Shown: positions 23,703 to 34,062, counted from the stretch's first letter. The stretch: DNA of 34,880 nucleotides from an uncultured Verrucomicrobia subdivision 3 bacterium (GCA_903850425.1 CAINLR010000089.1:1-34880), one strand, 5' to 3'. Notes: generated by a model not told the origin, from the letters alone. Made by a program: numbers and translations.

Positions 23703-24938
23703 ATGCAAGCCAATGCAACACAGCGTAACAGCCAAAACAGGATTCAACGTGCTCGTCATGCGGACAGTTTCGCAAAAGCCATAGGTGGGCGCAAGCAGCC
23801 GATTCGCGGCCTTTGGATACGAAATGGGCGATTCTACGCCCGGTTGAGCGTGGAGGCGGACAACGGCATGAAGAAAACGCGATGGGTGACACTTGTGACA
23901 CCTGAAGGTAATCCGGTGGAAACCGTGCCGCAGGCCGTCGCCGAGCTTGCCCGACTCCGCACACAGCGCACGGACGACGCCTTGCCTGTTCTCGGGCAAA
24001 CCCCGACGTTTGCCGATTACGCCGACAACTATCTGGCACAGGTCAAAGCGGGTAAGGAAAAAAAGGCCAGCACGATCAGCAAGGAGGAAACGGTTCTCGC
24101 CATGTGGAAGAAACACCTGGGCGGGTTGCGGCTGGACAAAATCCGCCCGGCGCACGTCGCCAGTTTCATGAACAAGCGACTGGCGGCAGGCATGAACAAG
24201 CGGACGGCCAATCTCGACATCATTATTCTGCGAAACGTCCTGAAGCAAGCCCGCGACGTGGATGAAATCATTCACGACCTGCCCGTTCCGCCCGGACTCA
24301 ACCGCAAGTTGAAAACCGTCGCCCCGAAACGGGAGCTTTTCACGCCGGAAGAATTGGAGCAGCTTTGCGCGGCGGCGATGGCGAAGGACGCCGACGGCGT
24401 TGCTGTCACCAAGAACGGTTTGCAGTTCTGCGATTATGTCCGGTTGATGGCGTATAGCGGCGCACGTCGCAATGAAGCTTTGGCGCTCCACTGGGCGGAC
24501 GTGGATTTTCAGGGCGAGAAGCTCACCATTGAGCGGCAGGCAGGCGGCGAGGACGGCAAGGAGGAAACGACCAAAAACAAGGAGGAACGCACCGTGGATT
24601 TTAACGGCGCGTTGAAAAAGCATTTGCTGGAAATGAAGGCTCGCCGTGCGCCTGACTCACCATGGCTGTTTCCGTCGCCACAGCGCGGAGACAAAGACAT
24701 TCACGCGATGAGTTTTCGCGAATCGTTGGAGCTCGCCCGTGCGCACGCCAAATTGCGCCAGGTTGGCTTTCACGATTTGCGGCATCACTTCATTTCCTAC
24801 TGCGTCATGTCCGGCATTGATTCCATGACTATTGCCAAATGGGTTGGACACAAGGACGGCGGAATCTTGATTGGCAAAGTCTATGGGCATCTGGCTGAGA
24901 ACCACACCAAAGCGCAGGCTGCGCGGGTGAACTTCTGA
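23703..24938 (+). CDS. Tyrosine recombinase/integrase with complete catalytic set
   Basis: The ATG at 23703 starts 81 bp beyond the 5' end of the tRNA-Leu gene. The 411-residue protein has an N-terminal arm-binding domain (QPIRGLWIRNGRFYARLSVE), a core-binding domain (PTFADYADNYLAQVKAGKEK onward) and a catalytic domain with Arg in YSGARRNEALAL (255/256), Lys291 region (ETTKNKEERTV), FHDLRHHF (His357, Arg360), VGHKDGG (His383) and Tyr394 in IGKVYGHL. All catalytic residues are present, so it is likely functional. It is unrelated in detail to the integrase on the other side of the tRNA and points the other way, so two elements may have used this tRNA from opposite sides. Its own cargo is not seen: beyond it lie only decayed sequence and a chromosomal gene. 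Confidence 0.9.
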   Translation: MQANATQRNSQNRIQRARHADSFAKAIGGRKQPIRGLWIRNGRFYARLSVEADNGMKKTRWVTLVTPEGNPVETVPQAVAELARLRTQRTDDALPVLGQTPTFADYADNYLAQVKAGKEKKASTISKEETVLAMWKKHLGGLRLDKIRPAHVASFMNKRLAAGMNKRTANLDIIILRNVLKQARDVDEIIHDLPVPPGLNRKLKTVAPKRELFTPEELEQLCAAAMAKDADGVAVTKNGLQFCDYVRLMAYSGARRNEALALHWADVDFQGEKLTIERQAGGEDGKEETTKNKEERTVDFNGALKKHLLEMKARRAPDSPWLFPSPQRGDKDIHAMSFRESLELARAHAKLRQVGFHDLRHHFISYCVMSGIDSMTIAKWVGHKDGGILIGKVYGHLAENHTKAQAARVNF

Positions 24939-25377
24939 ACCAAGGGCCAGATCGTGAATGAACGCAGCATGACGTTGAGGAGGGATTGGCAGCCCGGCGA
25001 CGATTTGCGCGGTTGGCCGAGGAAACGCAGCGAGAAGTGCATAACCTGACCGGTGACGCCGTGCCACAAGGCTGGGATCACCAGTTGCACGACGAGCCGA
25101 TCTTCAATCTCGCTTACGAATAGGGCTGGCCAATCGTGCCTTGCAACGTCAGCCGGAAATTGATGCCGGGCCGAACACCCACGCTGCCAATTGCCGGAGC
25201 TGCGCCCAGGCGGCAACGAATGGCGGGGCGCGCGTCTGACCACGTTCGTTCCGCCAGTGCTGCGCTGACGGGCGGGAACCGCCGTAGCGCGGTATCCCTA
25301 CCAACCAAGAACCGTCGTCGAGATGCGCCCAAACCAAAGTTGCTTTCAGGGCTGATGATGGATTTTACGTTTCCGGC
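24939..25377. other. Gene-free gap with decayed sequence
   Basis: This 439-bp stretch between the convergent integrase and giant surface-protein genes holds a relic of an LpxR-like gene (25007-25123). The rest has no open frame that looks like a gene on either strand, and I saw no clear terminator. It is probably the scar of earlier insertions and deletions. Confidence 0.5.
25007..25123 (+). pseudogene. Relic of a lipid A deacylase LpxR-like (DUF2219) gene
   Basis: The frame reads RLAEETQREVHNLTGDAVPQ then GWDHQLHDEPIFNLAYE before a TAG. PQGWDxQLxDEPxxxLxYE is the kind of block found in LpxR/DUF2219 outer-membrane proteins. Only about 35 residues can be matched, there is no start, and later frames are scrambled, so the gene is dead. 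The family call rests on one motif. Confidence 0.45.
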
Positions 25378-28300
25378 TTAAGGCACATAGCGGGTGCGGA
25401 AGAACGCCGGTGGGGCCACCGTGTCGAACGTATAGTTCAACTGGCCATTGGCCGCCGCCGTGTTCGTGATCACCGGCGTCCAGCTTATCACCGGCGTCAG
25501 ATTCGTCGTCACATCCAGCGCGTATTTGTAGCCGGGGATGCCCAGATAACTGATCGAGGACGTGGCTCCGTTGACGACCAGGTCGGAGAGTTGGTTGTAA
25601 CTGCCGCCGTTGGCCAGCACGGTGACGGTCACGAGGTTGGTGGCCAGACCACCGCGACCATCGCTGACGATGTAATTGAATGTGTCAATGCCGGTGAAGT
25701 TACTTGGCGCCGTATAAATGGCGCTCGTGCCATCAGTGCTGACCGTGCCGCCGGCACTGGCTGGATTCTGAACCGCTGACACCACTAGTGGATCGCCGTC
25801 GGCATCGGTTGGCGCATATTTGCCGCCGATGATCTGCACCGCCGTGGTCGCGCCACTCAGCCCGCCCATTGGAATCGGAACGGCCACGGGCGCGCGGTTC
25901 AGCACAATGACGCCATTGGCAGCGAGGCTGCCTTGCCACCAGTTCAGATTGGCGGCGAGCGCGGGCGTGGTGGTGATGGTTGCGAAGGTGCCGCTGGACG
26001 TGCCGGAGAAATCAAACAAGTCAAACGTCTCGCCGCCCGTGAGCGTGCCGGCGGTGACCGTCAGCGCCAGCGTGCCGCCGTAGTTCACTTGCGTCGCGCC
26101 CGCCACCAGATCATGCGTGCCGTTCGCCGCGTTGATCTCCATCGCCGCAGTGGCGCCAGCCTGATAGGTCACGCTGCCGTTGACGGTGAGCGTGCCGATC
26201 GAGTTGCCGGGTGCGAGGTTGGCCCCGGGACCGACCGTCAGCGAACCGGCGATGATCCCGCTGCCGGCGAGGGTGCCGTTAGCGACGACCGTAGGGCCGG
26301 TGTAAGTGTTGACACTGTTCAGATAAACCGTGCCCGCGCCTTGCTTGGTGAGGCCGCCACCGGGCGAGGAAACATCCGCGATCAGCGGCTGGGTGTTGGT
26401 AATGACATAGCCTCCGTCGTCGAGCACCAGACCACCGGCTTTGACGTTGGCATTATTGATCGTGATGAAGTTGGCGTTGTTGCCATTGGCCAGCAGGGTG
26501 CCGCCGTTAAAATTGGCGATGCTGGACAAACCCTGGGCATTGTAGCGGGTCAGGGCAGTGCATTGCACCATGCCACCATTGAGATTCAGCAAAGCGACGG
26601 CTCCCGCATTTTCGCCCATGGCGAGCCATGAGTTATTGTAGAAGTTGCCGCCGTTGACGTTCAAAGTGCCGTTGCCACCGATCGAGCCCAGGATCACGTT
26701 GCCGGAGCCGGTCTTGGTGATCGTGCCGCTGTTCAGCGTGACGGTGCCTTGGGCACTGGTGCTGTTACGTCCAGCCACGAACCAATTGGTGCAGGTGATG
26801 GTGCCCCCGTTGATGATGCAGGCACCGGTCACCGCGTTTTGCGCCACCCAGAACTCGCCCCCGGAAATGATTGCGGTGTTTGCGGGCACGATCATGGTGC
26901 CCCCATTGATCTGCACCACGGAAGCGCCGGTCCGGAGATAATAGTTGGTCGCGCCCAGCGTGATCGTGTTGGTGTTCACCTTCACCAGGACGCCGTTGGT
27001 CCCATAGACCGGATTGTTGAAAGTGAAGTCGTCACTGCGGTTGAACTGCAGCGTGCCGTTGTCGTTGGTAATCGCTCCCGTGCCTGCATCGCCGCCCACG
27101 CCGCCGTTGCCAAGCTGCAACGTGCCCGTCGTCATGGCCGTGCCGCCCGTGTAAGTGTTGGTGCCACCTAACACAAGCAAGGTTGCGCCGGGAGCTTTGG
27201 TTAGCAGGGCCGGCACCGTCTCGCCGATGGGACCACTCAGGGTGAGGGACGTGCCAGCGACGTTGAGTGTGCTGGCAGCATTGAGCGTGATGGGGCCAAT
27301 GATCGTGTTCGCCCCGCTGCCGTTATTGATCGCGTTGGTGCCCCCGTTCAGGACGATCCGCTTGTTGAGCTGGTTCGTTGCGTTCCACATCATCAGCGTG
27401 GCATTCGACCAGATCGTCAGCGTATTGGCTGGATTACCCAAACCCGTGCTGGCGGATTCGAAGCTGAAAATCCCGCGCTGAACGTCCACGTTGGCCAAGG
27501 CCGGATCCACGGTGGCTCCGACCAACGCGCAGGTGACCAGATTACTGATGGCCAGATTGGAAGGATTCCCGCCCGTGCTCAAGCCGGCGGTGGTGGGGTC
27601 GGCGGTATTGGAACCCCGGATGTCCCACCGATTGGTGCCGGCAAAAAGCGTGTCCCCGGTCAGCGTGACATAGCGCAGGGCGTTCTGCTGGCTGGCTCCG
27701 GAGTTGATGATCGCTCCGTTGCCACCCCAACCGTTGCCGGCCACCGTTACCGGTTCGGCCCCGAGGTTCAAACCATTGACATCGAGCGTCGCGCCGCTGG
27801 CGATGTTCACGCTGCCATTGGTGGCGCCGAACGCCGCCGCATTCCCCGCGATGACCGTGCCCTCATTGATGTTCACCGGGCCGGTGAAGTCGTTGGCCGT
27901 GTTGATGCGCAGGAAGTTGGTGCCCGCTTTGTTGATCACGGCCGGGCCGCTGATCTTGCCGGTGCCGCTGAAGAAGTAGTTCAACAAGGTGTTGCTCACC
28001 GTGATGGCGGCGGGCGAAACTGCGTTGGTGAGGTTCACATTGGTCAGGCCCGTGAGAATGAGGCTGTCGTCAAAACGCACCGAATTGCCGGGGATAACGG
28101 GCTCCTGATATTTGGTGGCGACGCTGTTCAAATCCCAGTTCGCCGTCGTGTTGATGTCCCAATTGGTATTGCCGACGGTGCCGCGCCAGACCAGGGGCTG
28201 AGCGGCGGTGATAGTCAGTTCGATGCTGTTGCCATTGGTTGCAATCCCGGAGGCGGTCACGCCCGGCGGCAGCGTGCCGAGGACGAAGCCACCAGCACCG

Positions 28301-31300
28301 GCGATGGGGTTTTCAAACGTGATGAGCTTCACGGCCCCGGGAGTCAGATTGCCCGCGACCACATTCACCGTGATGGTGCCGTTGAGAACCAAGTTTGTGG
28401 CGTGGATGGGAGCGACGGACGGATTGCCATAGGAACTAAAGTTGAAGTCCGCCCCGACGCCAACACCGCCGCCCAAAGTGACACTGGATGCGTTGAGACT
28501 GGTGCCGAACTTGCCCACGGTGACGCCCAGCGTGGCGGTGTCGGCCACGCTGATCGTGCCGCCGCCGGTGCTTAACGTGGAGAGCATCAACCGGCCATTG
28601 CTCACGAGGGTCGGGCCGGTGTAGGTGCTGGCACCTTCCAGTCGGAAACTGCCAAGGCCAATTTTGGTGAGGCCGCCGGTTCCGCCGGCCAGCAACGGCT
28701 GTCCGACCGTGACATCGTAACCGGACGAGTCCAGAATCGCCCCGCCATTCAGGATGCGGGCGACGTCGAGACCTTGCATGAAGGTGAGGTTGTTGGTTCC
28801 GGCGCGGAGGGTGCCGCCGTCAAAATTAAAAGTGCCATAGCCGGCCACATTTCCTTTGGCTACCTTCGGGACAGTGATCAATCCGCCGGTGACCAGTGCC
28901 ACGGTGCCGGTGCCGGGCGTGGTGTTGAAGTTGCCGACGTTGAGCGTGTTCGAGCAGAAGAGCACGCCCGTGTTTGAAACGACCAACGATCCCGTGCCAC
29001 CCTCGCCGATGTTCATCGTCGTGGTGGTGACGAAGTGGTTGAACTGTCCGCCGCTAATCACGAGTCGGCCGAGGGCGTTGGTGAACCGCCCCACCGCCGG
29101 GGTGCCGGCCCAGATATTGGCCTGACCGCCGCTGACGATCATCTCACCGATGCCGTAGGCACCGATTTGGAAATTCGCCCGGACATCCAGGCGTCCGCCG
29201 GAAAGATAGTAGCCACTCACCGTGTTGGAGGCGGCCCCATTGTCACCCGCTATCCGCCAGTCGCTGGACGCGGTGAAGGCATTGGTCACCACGCCGCCAG
29301 ATTGATACATATAGCCCTGACAGGTGGTGTTCTTCCCGAGCCAGAGATTCTTGAGGTAGAGTTTCGCGGTGTCCTGGACATAAAGGCGACCGATGGCATT
29401 GACCGTGTCGCCGACATTGAAATCAGCATTGGTGACGACCCAGACGGCGTTGTTCCGCAAGTAGCACGTCACATCGTCGCTCCCGATTCGGCCAATGGAG
29501 ACATAGGCGCTGTTGGTGATGACGGCGTTGTTCTGCAGCCAGACTGCTCCATTCTGCGGCCAGAAGCTGCCGAACGTGCCGGCACCGGTAAGCACCAGGT
29601 TGCCGCCGCCGATTTTGGTCAAGGTTTGTGCCCCCGTCCAATTACCGCCCAATTGCAGGGTGGTGCCTGCGTCCAGATTGAGGGTCGTGGCACCCACCAA
29701 AGTTACCGCGCCGCTGTTGGTGATATTGCCCAGCGTGTGCAGGGTGCCGTTCAAGCTGAGGTTGCCGGTCGGAGTGGCCGGACCATTCAGCGTCAACGAA
29801 CCTGCGGAAAGCGTCAGGTTGCCGGAGAAGGAATTGTTGCCCGACAGCGTGAGGCCGCCGGCACCGACCTTGGTCAGCGACAAGGCTCCGGTATTTTGGA
29901 TCGGGCCGGTGAAAACGCCCGATTGATTATTATTGCCGAGCGTCAGCGTCGTCGCCGTCGCCGCTGAATTGGTGATGTTGCCGGAGCCATTCAAGCCGTT
30001 GATGGTTTCTGCGAAGCCGGCCAGATCCAGCGTGCCGCCGAGCACGACGTTGCCTTTGCCGGCCCCGTCGGGAATGACGTTCGCGGCTCCCAGCCGGAAG
30101 GTGCCTTTGTTGATGAGCGTGTCGCCGCTGTAAGTATTGGCGGTCGCGACCGTGACCATGCCCGCGCCGCCTTTGGTAAACCGGCCCGCGCCGATGATCG
30201 CGCTGGCACCGGTGATGGCATAGTCCCTGGCGGCGTTTGTAACCGTCACGCTGCCGGGTGCGACGCTGGCGGCGAGCGTCACGAGATTCGTGCCCGGAGC
30301 GCTGTCATCAAATTGCACGACTTGTCCGTCGGTGTAAACCGTCGGCAGCACGGTCAGGCTATCCACCCAGTTGGAAGTGGTGTTAATGTCCCAGCCGCTT
30401 TGCAGCACCAGATTGACGCCATCATTGGTGCCGCCGGTCCAGGCGATGAGTGGTGCCGCCGTGACCACCAGATCAATCGAAGCGTTGGCGATATTGTTGG
30501 AAGCATAAGCCAGAACGCCGGCGGGGAGGATGTTCGCAACGAACGTGCTGCCACTCACGCCGCTGGCGCTGCCATATTTGAGGAGCGGAAATTGTCCGAG
30601 CGCGAGGCCTAGACCGGTCACGTTGACATAGACCGTGCCGTTGGCAGTCAAATTAGTCGCATAGATGGCGGGAGCCGTGGGATTGCCGCTGCCCAAGTTA
30701 TACTCGTTGGTGACGACGGTGCCACTGCCCAGAGTGAGCGCGACAGTTTGGAGGGTGGTGCCCGCCGTGGGAATGGTGACGCCGAGCGTGGTGCCGTTAT
30801 TCGCCGTGAAGCTGGCACCGCCGGTCTGCAGGGTGTTGACGACCAGCTTCGATCCGGCGTCGTTGATGAGGGTGGGACCGGAGTAGGAGTTGGTGCTGGT
30901 GAGCGTCAAAGAACCGCCGCCGGCCATCGTCAATGCAAGCTTGCGGGTGCCGCCGGACACACTGTCCATGAGCGTGCCGGTGAAGGTCGAATTGCTGACG
31001 CTTTGGTAGCTCAGCGTGGAGTCCGCCAGCAGACTGCTGTTGCCGATGATCGCGCCCTGCGGGTTGGTCATGAGCGCGTTGACCAACAGATTGGTCAGCG
31101 TCTGATTGAAACCACCCAGATCAAGCACCGGGCTATTCGCACCCGTTTGGCCCAAAACAAAGGCCGCCGTCGTGGGCAGCGCATTGTTCACGCCCAGCTT
31201 CACCGTGCCGTTGAGAATTTCCGTCGCCGACCAAGTGTGTCCCGAGGTGTTGATGGTGACGACATTTGCATCGGTCTTATCAAAGCGGCCGGCTCCGAGG

Positions 31301-32181
31301 TTGATGTTCGGGCTGTTGAAGATCAACGGGGCCGCACCGCGCGCGAACAGGAGGCCCGTGAGGGCAGCCCCGGTGATGTTGCCATTCACCACCAACGTTT
31401 GACCTGCGGTGTTGCAAGTGATCTGGCAGCTGCCATCGCCTTGCAGAATGAGCGGGCCATTCACATTGTTGGAGCCAGCGGTCGTGTAGATCGAGGAACG
31501 CGCATCGGTAGCCAAGACCGAATTCATGGTGATGGTGGTCGTGGCGGGCGAGTTGACGCCGTTCAATCCAAGCTTGTTGCCCTTTGTGCCCGTGCTACCC
31601 ACCGTCGAAGCGTTGAGGGTGACACCAGTGCTGTTGCCCAGCGCGCCGAGACTGCTGAGCCGAAGTTCACCCCCGCCATCCACCACCACGTTGCCGCCGG
31701 CGTTGAACGTATTGGCACCGCTCAGAATGAGCGTGCCGGATCCGGCCTTATTGATGCCGCCCGCGCCCGCCAGCACGCCGGAAAGCGTCAGCGTGTTGGC
31801 GGCGGCTTCCACCGTCACCAATTGGGTCGTGTTGAAGGTCGTGTTGATGGCCCAAATATTATTCGATGTCGTGTTGCTGATACCATTGGTAATCGTGACC
31901 GCGTTGCCACTCACGGTGAAGTTGCCGTTCGTAAACGTGAGCGTCCCGATGGAGGTCAACAGGTTGTTCGTGATGATGAGTTTGGTGCCCGAGCCGAACA
32001 CCAGGTTGTCCCCATTCGTCGGTGCGACGTCGAGATCCCAGTTGGCCGCGTTGTTCCAAACATTGGTGGTGCCACCGCTATCCCAAGTCTTGGTGACGGC
32101 AGCCAGAGCGTTGCCGGCGGTGGTCAGGGCGAACGTGGTCAGGACAACGCCCAGCCATTGGTGGAGGTTTGTTTTCATCAT
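25378..32181 (-). CDS. Giant secreted passenger-repeat (PATR-like) surface protein
   Basis: The 2267-residue protein starts MMKTNLHQWLGVVLTTFALT with a signal peptide ending near ALA|AVTKTW. The body is a long beta-helix of the kind seen in autotransporter passengers, with at least seven PATR-type units, such as GSGTLILSGANTFNAG, LTKVGAGGLTLSGNNSFSG, LTKIGLGSFRLEGASTYTGP, LLVLGGTNTYTGGT and LTKQGAGTVYLNSVNTYTGP. WD-type openings (VTKTWDSGGTTNVWNNAANW, later WDINTTSNW and WDINTTANW) mark three large blocks. Near residue 2085-2180 comes a cadherin/Ig-like domain (APTDADGDPLVVSAVQNPAS, IDTFNYIVSDGRGG). There is no C-terminal beta-barrel; it ends in the module KYALDVTTNLTPVISW and FFRTRYVP, so export is not classical type V. 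It is Thr, Asn and Gly rich and likely an adhesin or sheath protein. Confidence 0.88.
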   Translation of the reverse strand: MMKTNLHQWLGVVLTTFALTTAGNALAAVTKTWDSGGTTNVWNNAANWDLDVAPTNGDNLVFGSGTKLIITNNLLTSIGTLTFTNGNFTVSGNAVTITNGISNTTSNNIWAINTTFNTTQLVTVEAAANTLTLSGVLAGAGGINKAGSGTLILSGANTFNAGGNVVVDGGGELRLSSLGALGNSTGVTLNASTVGSTGTKGNKLGLNGVNSPATTTITMNSVLATDARSSIYTTAGSNNVNGPLILQGDGSCQITCNTAGQTLVVNGNITGAALTGLLFARGAAPLIFNSPNINLGAGRFDKTDANVVTINTSGHTWSATEILNGTVKLGVNNALPTTAAFVLGQTGANSPVLDLGGFNQTLTNLLVNALMTNPQGAIIGNSSLLADSTLSYQSVSNSTFTGTLMDSVSGGTRKLALTMAGGGSLTLTSTNSYSGPTLINDAGSKLVVNTLQTGGASFTANNGTTLGVTIPTAGTTLQTVALTLGSGTVVTNEYNLGSGNPTAPAIYATNLTANGTVYVNVTGLGLALGQFPLLKYGSASGVSGSTFVANILPAGVLAYASNNIANASIDLVVTAAPLIAWTGGTNDGVNLVLQSGWDINTTSNWVDSLTVLPTVYTDGQVVQFDDSAPGTNLVTLAASVAPGSVTVTNAARDYAITGASAIIGAGRFTKGGAGMVTVATANTYSGDTLINKGTFRLGAANVIPDGAGKGNVVLGGTLDLAGFAETINGLNGSGNITNSAATATTLTLGNNNQSGVFTGPIQNTGALSLTKVGAGGLTLSGNNSFSGNLTLSAGSLTLNGPATPTGNLSLNGTLHTLGNITNSGAVTLVGATTLNLDAGTTLQLGGNWTGAQTLTKIGGGNLVLTGAGTFGSFWPQNGAVWLQNNAVITNSAYVSIGRIGSDDVTCYLRNNAVWVVTNADFNVGDTVNAIGRLYVQDTAKLYLKNLWLGKNTTCQGYMYQSGGVVTNAFTASSDWRIAGDNGAASNTVSGYYLSGGRLDVRANFQIGAYGIGEMIVSGGQANIWAGTPAVGRFTNALGRLVISGGQFNHFVTTTTMNIGEGGTGSLVVSNTGVLFCSNTLNVGNFNTTPGTGTVALVTGGLITVPKVAKGNVAGYGTFNFDGGTLRAGTNNLTFMQGLDVARILNGGAILDSSGYDVTVGQPLLAGGTGGLTKIGLGSFRLEGASTYTGPTLVSNGRLMLSTLSTGGGTISVADTATLGVTVGKFGTSLNASSVTLGGGVGVGADFNFSSYGNPSVAPIHATNLVLNGTITVNVVAGNLTPGAVKLITFENPIAGAGGFVLGTLPPGVTASGIATNGNSIELTITAAQPLVWRGTVGNTNWDINTTANWDLNSVATKYQEPVIPGNSVRFDDSLILTGLTNVNLTNAVSPAAITVSNTLLNYFFSGTGKISGPAVINKAGTNFLRINTANDFTGPVNINEGTVIAGNAAAFGATNGSVNIASGATLDVNGLNLGAEPVTVAGNGWGGNGAIINSGASQQNALRYVTLTGDTLFAGTNRWDIRGSNTADPTTAGLSTGGNPSNLAISNLVTCALVGATVDPALANVDVQRGIFSFESASTGLGNPANTLTIWSNATLMMWNATNQLNKRIVLNGGTNAINNGSGANTIIGPITLNAASTLNVAGTSLTLSGPIGETVPALLTKAPGATLLVLGGTNTYTGGTAMTTGTLQLGNGGVGGDAGTGAITNDNGTLQFNRSDDFTFNNPVYGTNGVLVKVNTNTITLGATNYYLRTGASVVQINGGTMIVPANTAIISGGEFWVAQNAVTGACIINGGTITCTNWFVAGRNSTSAQGTVTLNSGTITKTGSGNVILGSIGGNGTLNVNGGNFYNNSWLAMGENAGAVALLNLNGGMVQCTALTRYNAQGLSSIANFNGGTLLANGNNANFITINNANVKAGGLVLDDGGYVITNTQPLIADVSSPGGGLTKQGAGTVYLNSVNTYTGPTVVANGTLAGSGIIAGSLTVGPGANLAPGNSIGTLTVNGSVTYQAGATAAMEINAANGTHDLVAGATQVNYGGTLALTVTAGTLTGGETFDLFDFSGTSSGTFATITTTPALAANLNWWQGSLAANGVIVLNRAPVAVPIPMGGLSGATTAVQIIGGKYAPTDADGDPLVVSAVQNPASAGGTVSTDGTSAIYTAPSNFTGIDTFNYIVSDGRGGLATNLVTVTVLANGGSYNQLSDLVVNGATSSISYLGIPGYKYALDVTTNLTPVISWTPVITNTAAANGQLNYTFDTVAPPAFFRTRYVP

Positions 32182-32429
32182 ACTCGGTTTTGGTTTTGAA
32201 GGGCCGTCTTACGGGCGGGATTCACTGCTGATTTGGTTAATGTTTTCTTGGCGAACGTGGCGCGGAGGGAGAAGCATCAGATGTCTTTTGGGAATTAGTG
32301 GGGCACGGTCTAGCAAGCAGGCACAAGGGTGTCAACCGCAAATGTCCATAAACTTTGTTCGCGGATTTTTTTTGCGGATTTTGTCAGCGCGGCGGCCGCG
32401 ATGTGGTTTTGCTTTCCGTCACCGGTAAA

Positions 32430-34037
32430 ATGTCGCAAACTCCCTCTATGTCTGGACTCATCGCCATTGTCGGTCGCCCCAACGTGGGTAAATCCGCGCT
32501 CTTCAACCGCATCATCCGGCGGCGCATGGCCATTGTGCATGACCAACCAGGCGTCACGCGTGACCGCGTCAGCGCTGAATCTGAATGGCATGGTCGGCCG
32601 TTTACGCTCGTTGATACTGGCGGCATTGGCCTGTTGCGCCGCGAAAAATCCGATGATGTCATCATCAAAGCGGCGGTGGAGCAGGTGGATATCGCCATCG
32701 AATCCGCGCAAGTCATCATTCTCGTCGTCAACGTCCAGGAAGGCATTGTGCCTTTGGATCGTGAAGTGACCGAACGCTTGCGGCGCAGCGGCAAACCCGT
32801 CCTGGTCGCCGCGAATAAAGTGGATACGGTCCGCATGGAAAAGGATGCCGACGTGTTTGCCGGTTTGGGCTTCGATAAAATTTTTCCCGTCAGCGCCATT
32901 CACGGCGAAGGCATTGAAAATCTGATGGCCGCCGCCTTCGCTTTTTTACCGGCACCCCTGCCGACCGATGAGATTCCAAGTGAAGAAACCGTGGAAATGG
33001 AACTCGGCTCCGACGGCAAGGAACATCCCGTGCGTAAAAGCGGCCCCCTGAAGATCGCCATCGTGGGTCGCCCGAATGTCGGCAAATCGTCCATCATCAA
33101 TGCCCTTACGAATTCCGAGCGCGTCATTGTTTCGCCCATCCCCGGCACCACGCGCGACTCCATTGACGTGCCGTTCGAAGTTGAAACCGAAGGCGTGCGC
33201 TCGAAATATATTTTGATTGATACCGCCGGCATGAGAAAAGCGCGGCGCGTGGAAGATTCTGTGGAGTTCTACAGCGTCCAGCGCTCGGCCGATTCCATCA
33301 TCCGCAGCGATATTTCAGTTTTGGTGCTGGATGCCGAAGCCGGCGTCACCGAACAGGACAAGAAAATCGCCGACACCATTGTCGAGAACCGTCGCGCCTG
33401 CATCATCGTCATCAACAAGTGGGATCTCTTCGATGACAAGGTGCGCGAAGACCGCATCAAGGAAATCGAGCGGCGTAAAAGTAAGAAGCGCACCGAGGGC
33501 CAGGAGAAAACCATGTCCACGCTGATGGAATTTGGTGAATGGGTGCAGAAGAAATTATTTTTCCTCGACTACGCGCCCGTGATTTTCACCTCCGCCAAAT
33601 CCGGTTTTCATCTCGACCGCCTGCTTGAAACCGTGCGCTTCGTGGCCGCGCAACTACAACAGAAAGTTCCCACCGCCATCCTCAATCGCTCATTGCGCGA
33701 TGCCGTGGAGAAACGCCAACCCATCAGCGCCGCCGGTCACCGGCTGAAATTCTTCTACGCCACCCAAGTGCGCCAAGCCCCACCCACCTTCTTGTTATTC
33801 GTCAACCGCGACGAATTATTCTCCGACGCCTATAAGAAATATCTCGCTGGTGAAATGCGCGCTGCCTTCGGCTACGAAGGATGTCCCGTGGTGCTCGTGC
33901 CCAAAGCCCGGCCCAAGACCGTTGAATCCGTGCGCAAGCTCAAACCATCCAACAAGAATCTGGCCGGCCGCATGGATGCCTATCGCGAAGCGCGGCGCAA
34001 CCGCTATTCACGGAAAAATCCGAAAAACACGCGCTGA
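32430..34037 (+). CDS. der: Ribosome-associated GTPase Der (EngA)
   Basis: Der has two GTPase domains in tandem and helps late assembly of the 50S ribosomal subunit. From the ATG at 32430 (MSQTPSMSGLIAIVGRPNVG; a second ATG at 32448 is possible, with no ribosome binding site to choose), GTPase 1 has GRPNVGKSALFNR, DTGGIG and AANKVD, and GTPase 2 has GRPNVGKSSIINAL, DTAGMRKARRVEDSVEFYSV and INKWDLFDD. A C-terminal KH-like domain (APPTFLLFVNRDELFSDAYK ... GYEGCPVVLVPKARP) closes the 535-residue protein. Between NKWD and the SAK motif (FTSAKSGFHLD) there is an extra insert of about 30 residues (RRKSKKRTEGQEKTMSTLME), longer than in E. coli Der. It is a housekeeping gene and marks a return to core chromosome. 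Confidence 0.95.
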   Translation: MSQTPSMSGLIAIVGRPNVGKSALFNRIIRRRMAIVHDQPGVTRDRVSAESEWHGRPFTLVDTGGIGLLRREKSDDVIIKAAVEQVDIAIESAQVIILVVNVQEGIVPLDREVTERLRRSGKPVLVAANKVDTVRMEKDADVFAGLGFDKIFPVSAIHGEGIENLMAAAFAFLPAPLPTDEIPSEETVEMELGSDGKEHPVRKSGPLKIAIVGRPNVGKSSIINALTNSERVIVSPIPGTTRDSIDVPFEVETEGVRSKYILIDTAGMRKARRVEDSVEFYSVQRSADSIIRSDISVLVLDAEAGVTEQDKKIADTIVENRRACIIVINKWDLFDDKVREDRIKEIERRKSKKRTEGQEKTMSTLMEFGEWVQKKLFFLDYAPVIFTSAKSGFHLDRLLETVRFVAAQLQQKVPTAILNRSLRDAVEKRQPISAAGHRLKFFYATQVRQAPPTFLLFVNRDELFSDAYKKYLAGEMRAAFGYEGCPVVLVPKARPKTVESVRKLKPSNKNLAGRMDAYREARRNRYSRKNPKNTR

Positions 34038-34062
34038 ACGCCCGCTGCCGTCACGCGTGACT

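Noticed and set aside
30748-32199. A 483-codon plus-strand frame opposite the giant surface gene
   Set aside because: It is the antisense of a Thr, Asn and Gly rich repeat protein; its product is Arg, Gly and Ala rich without domains, while the minus-strand frame has a signal peptide and clear repeats.
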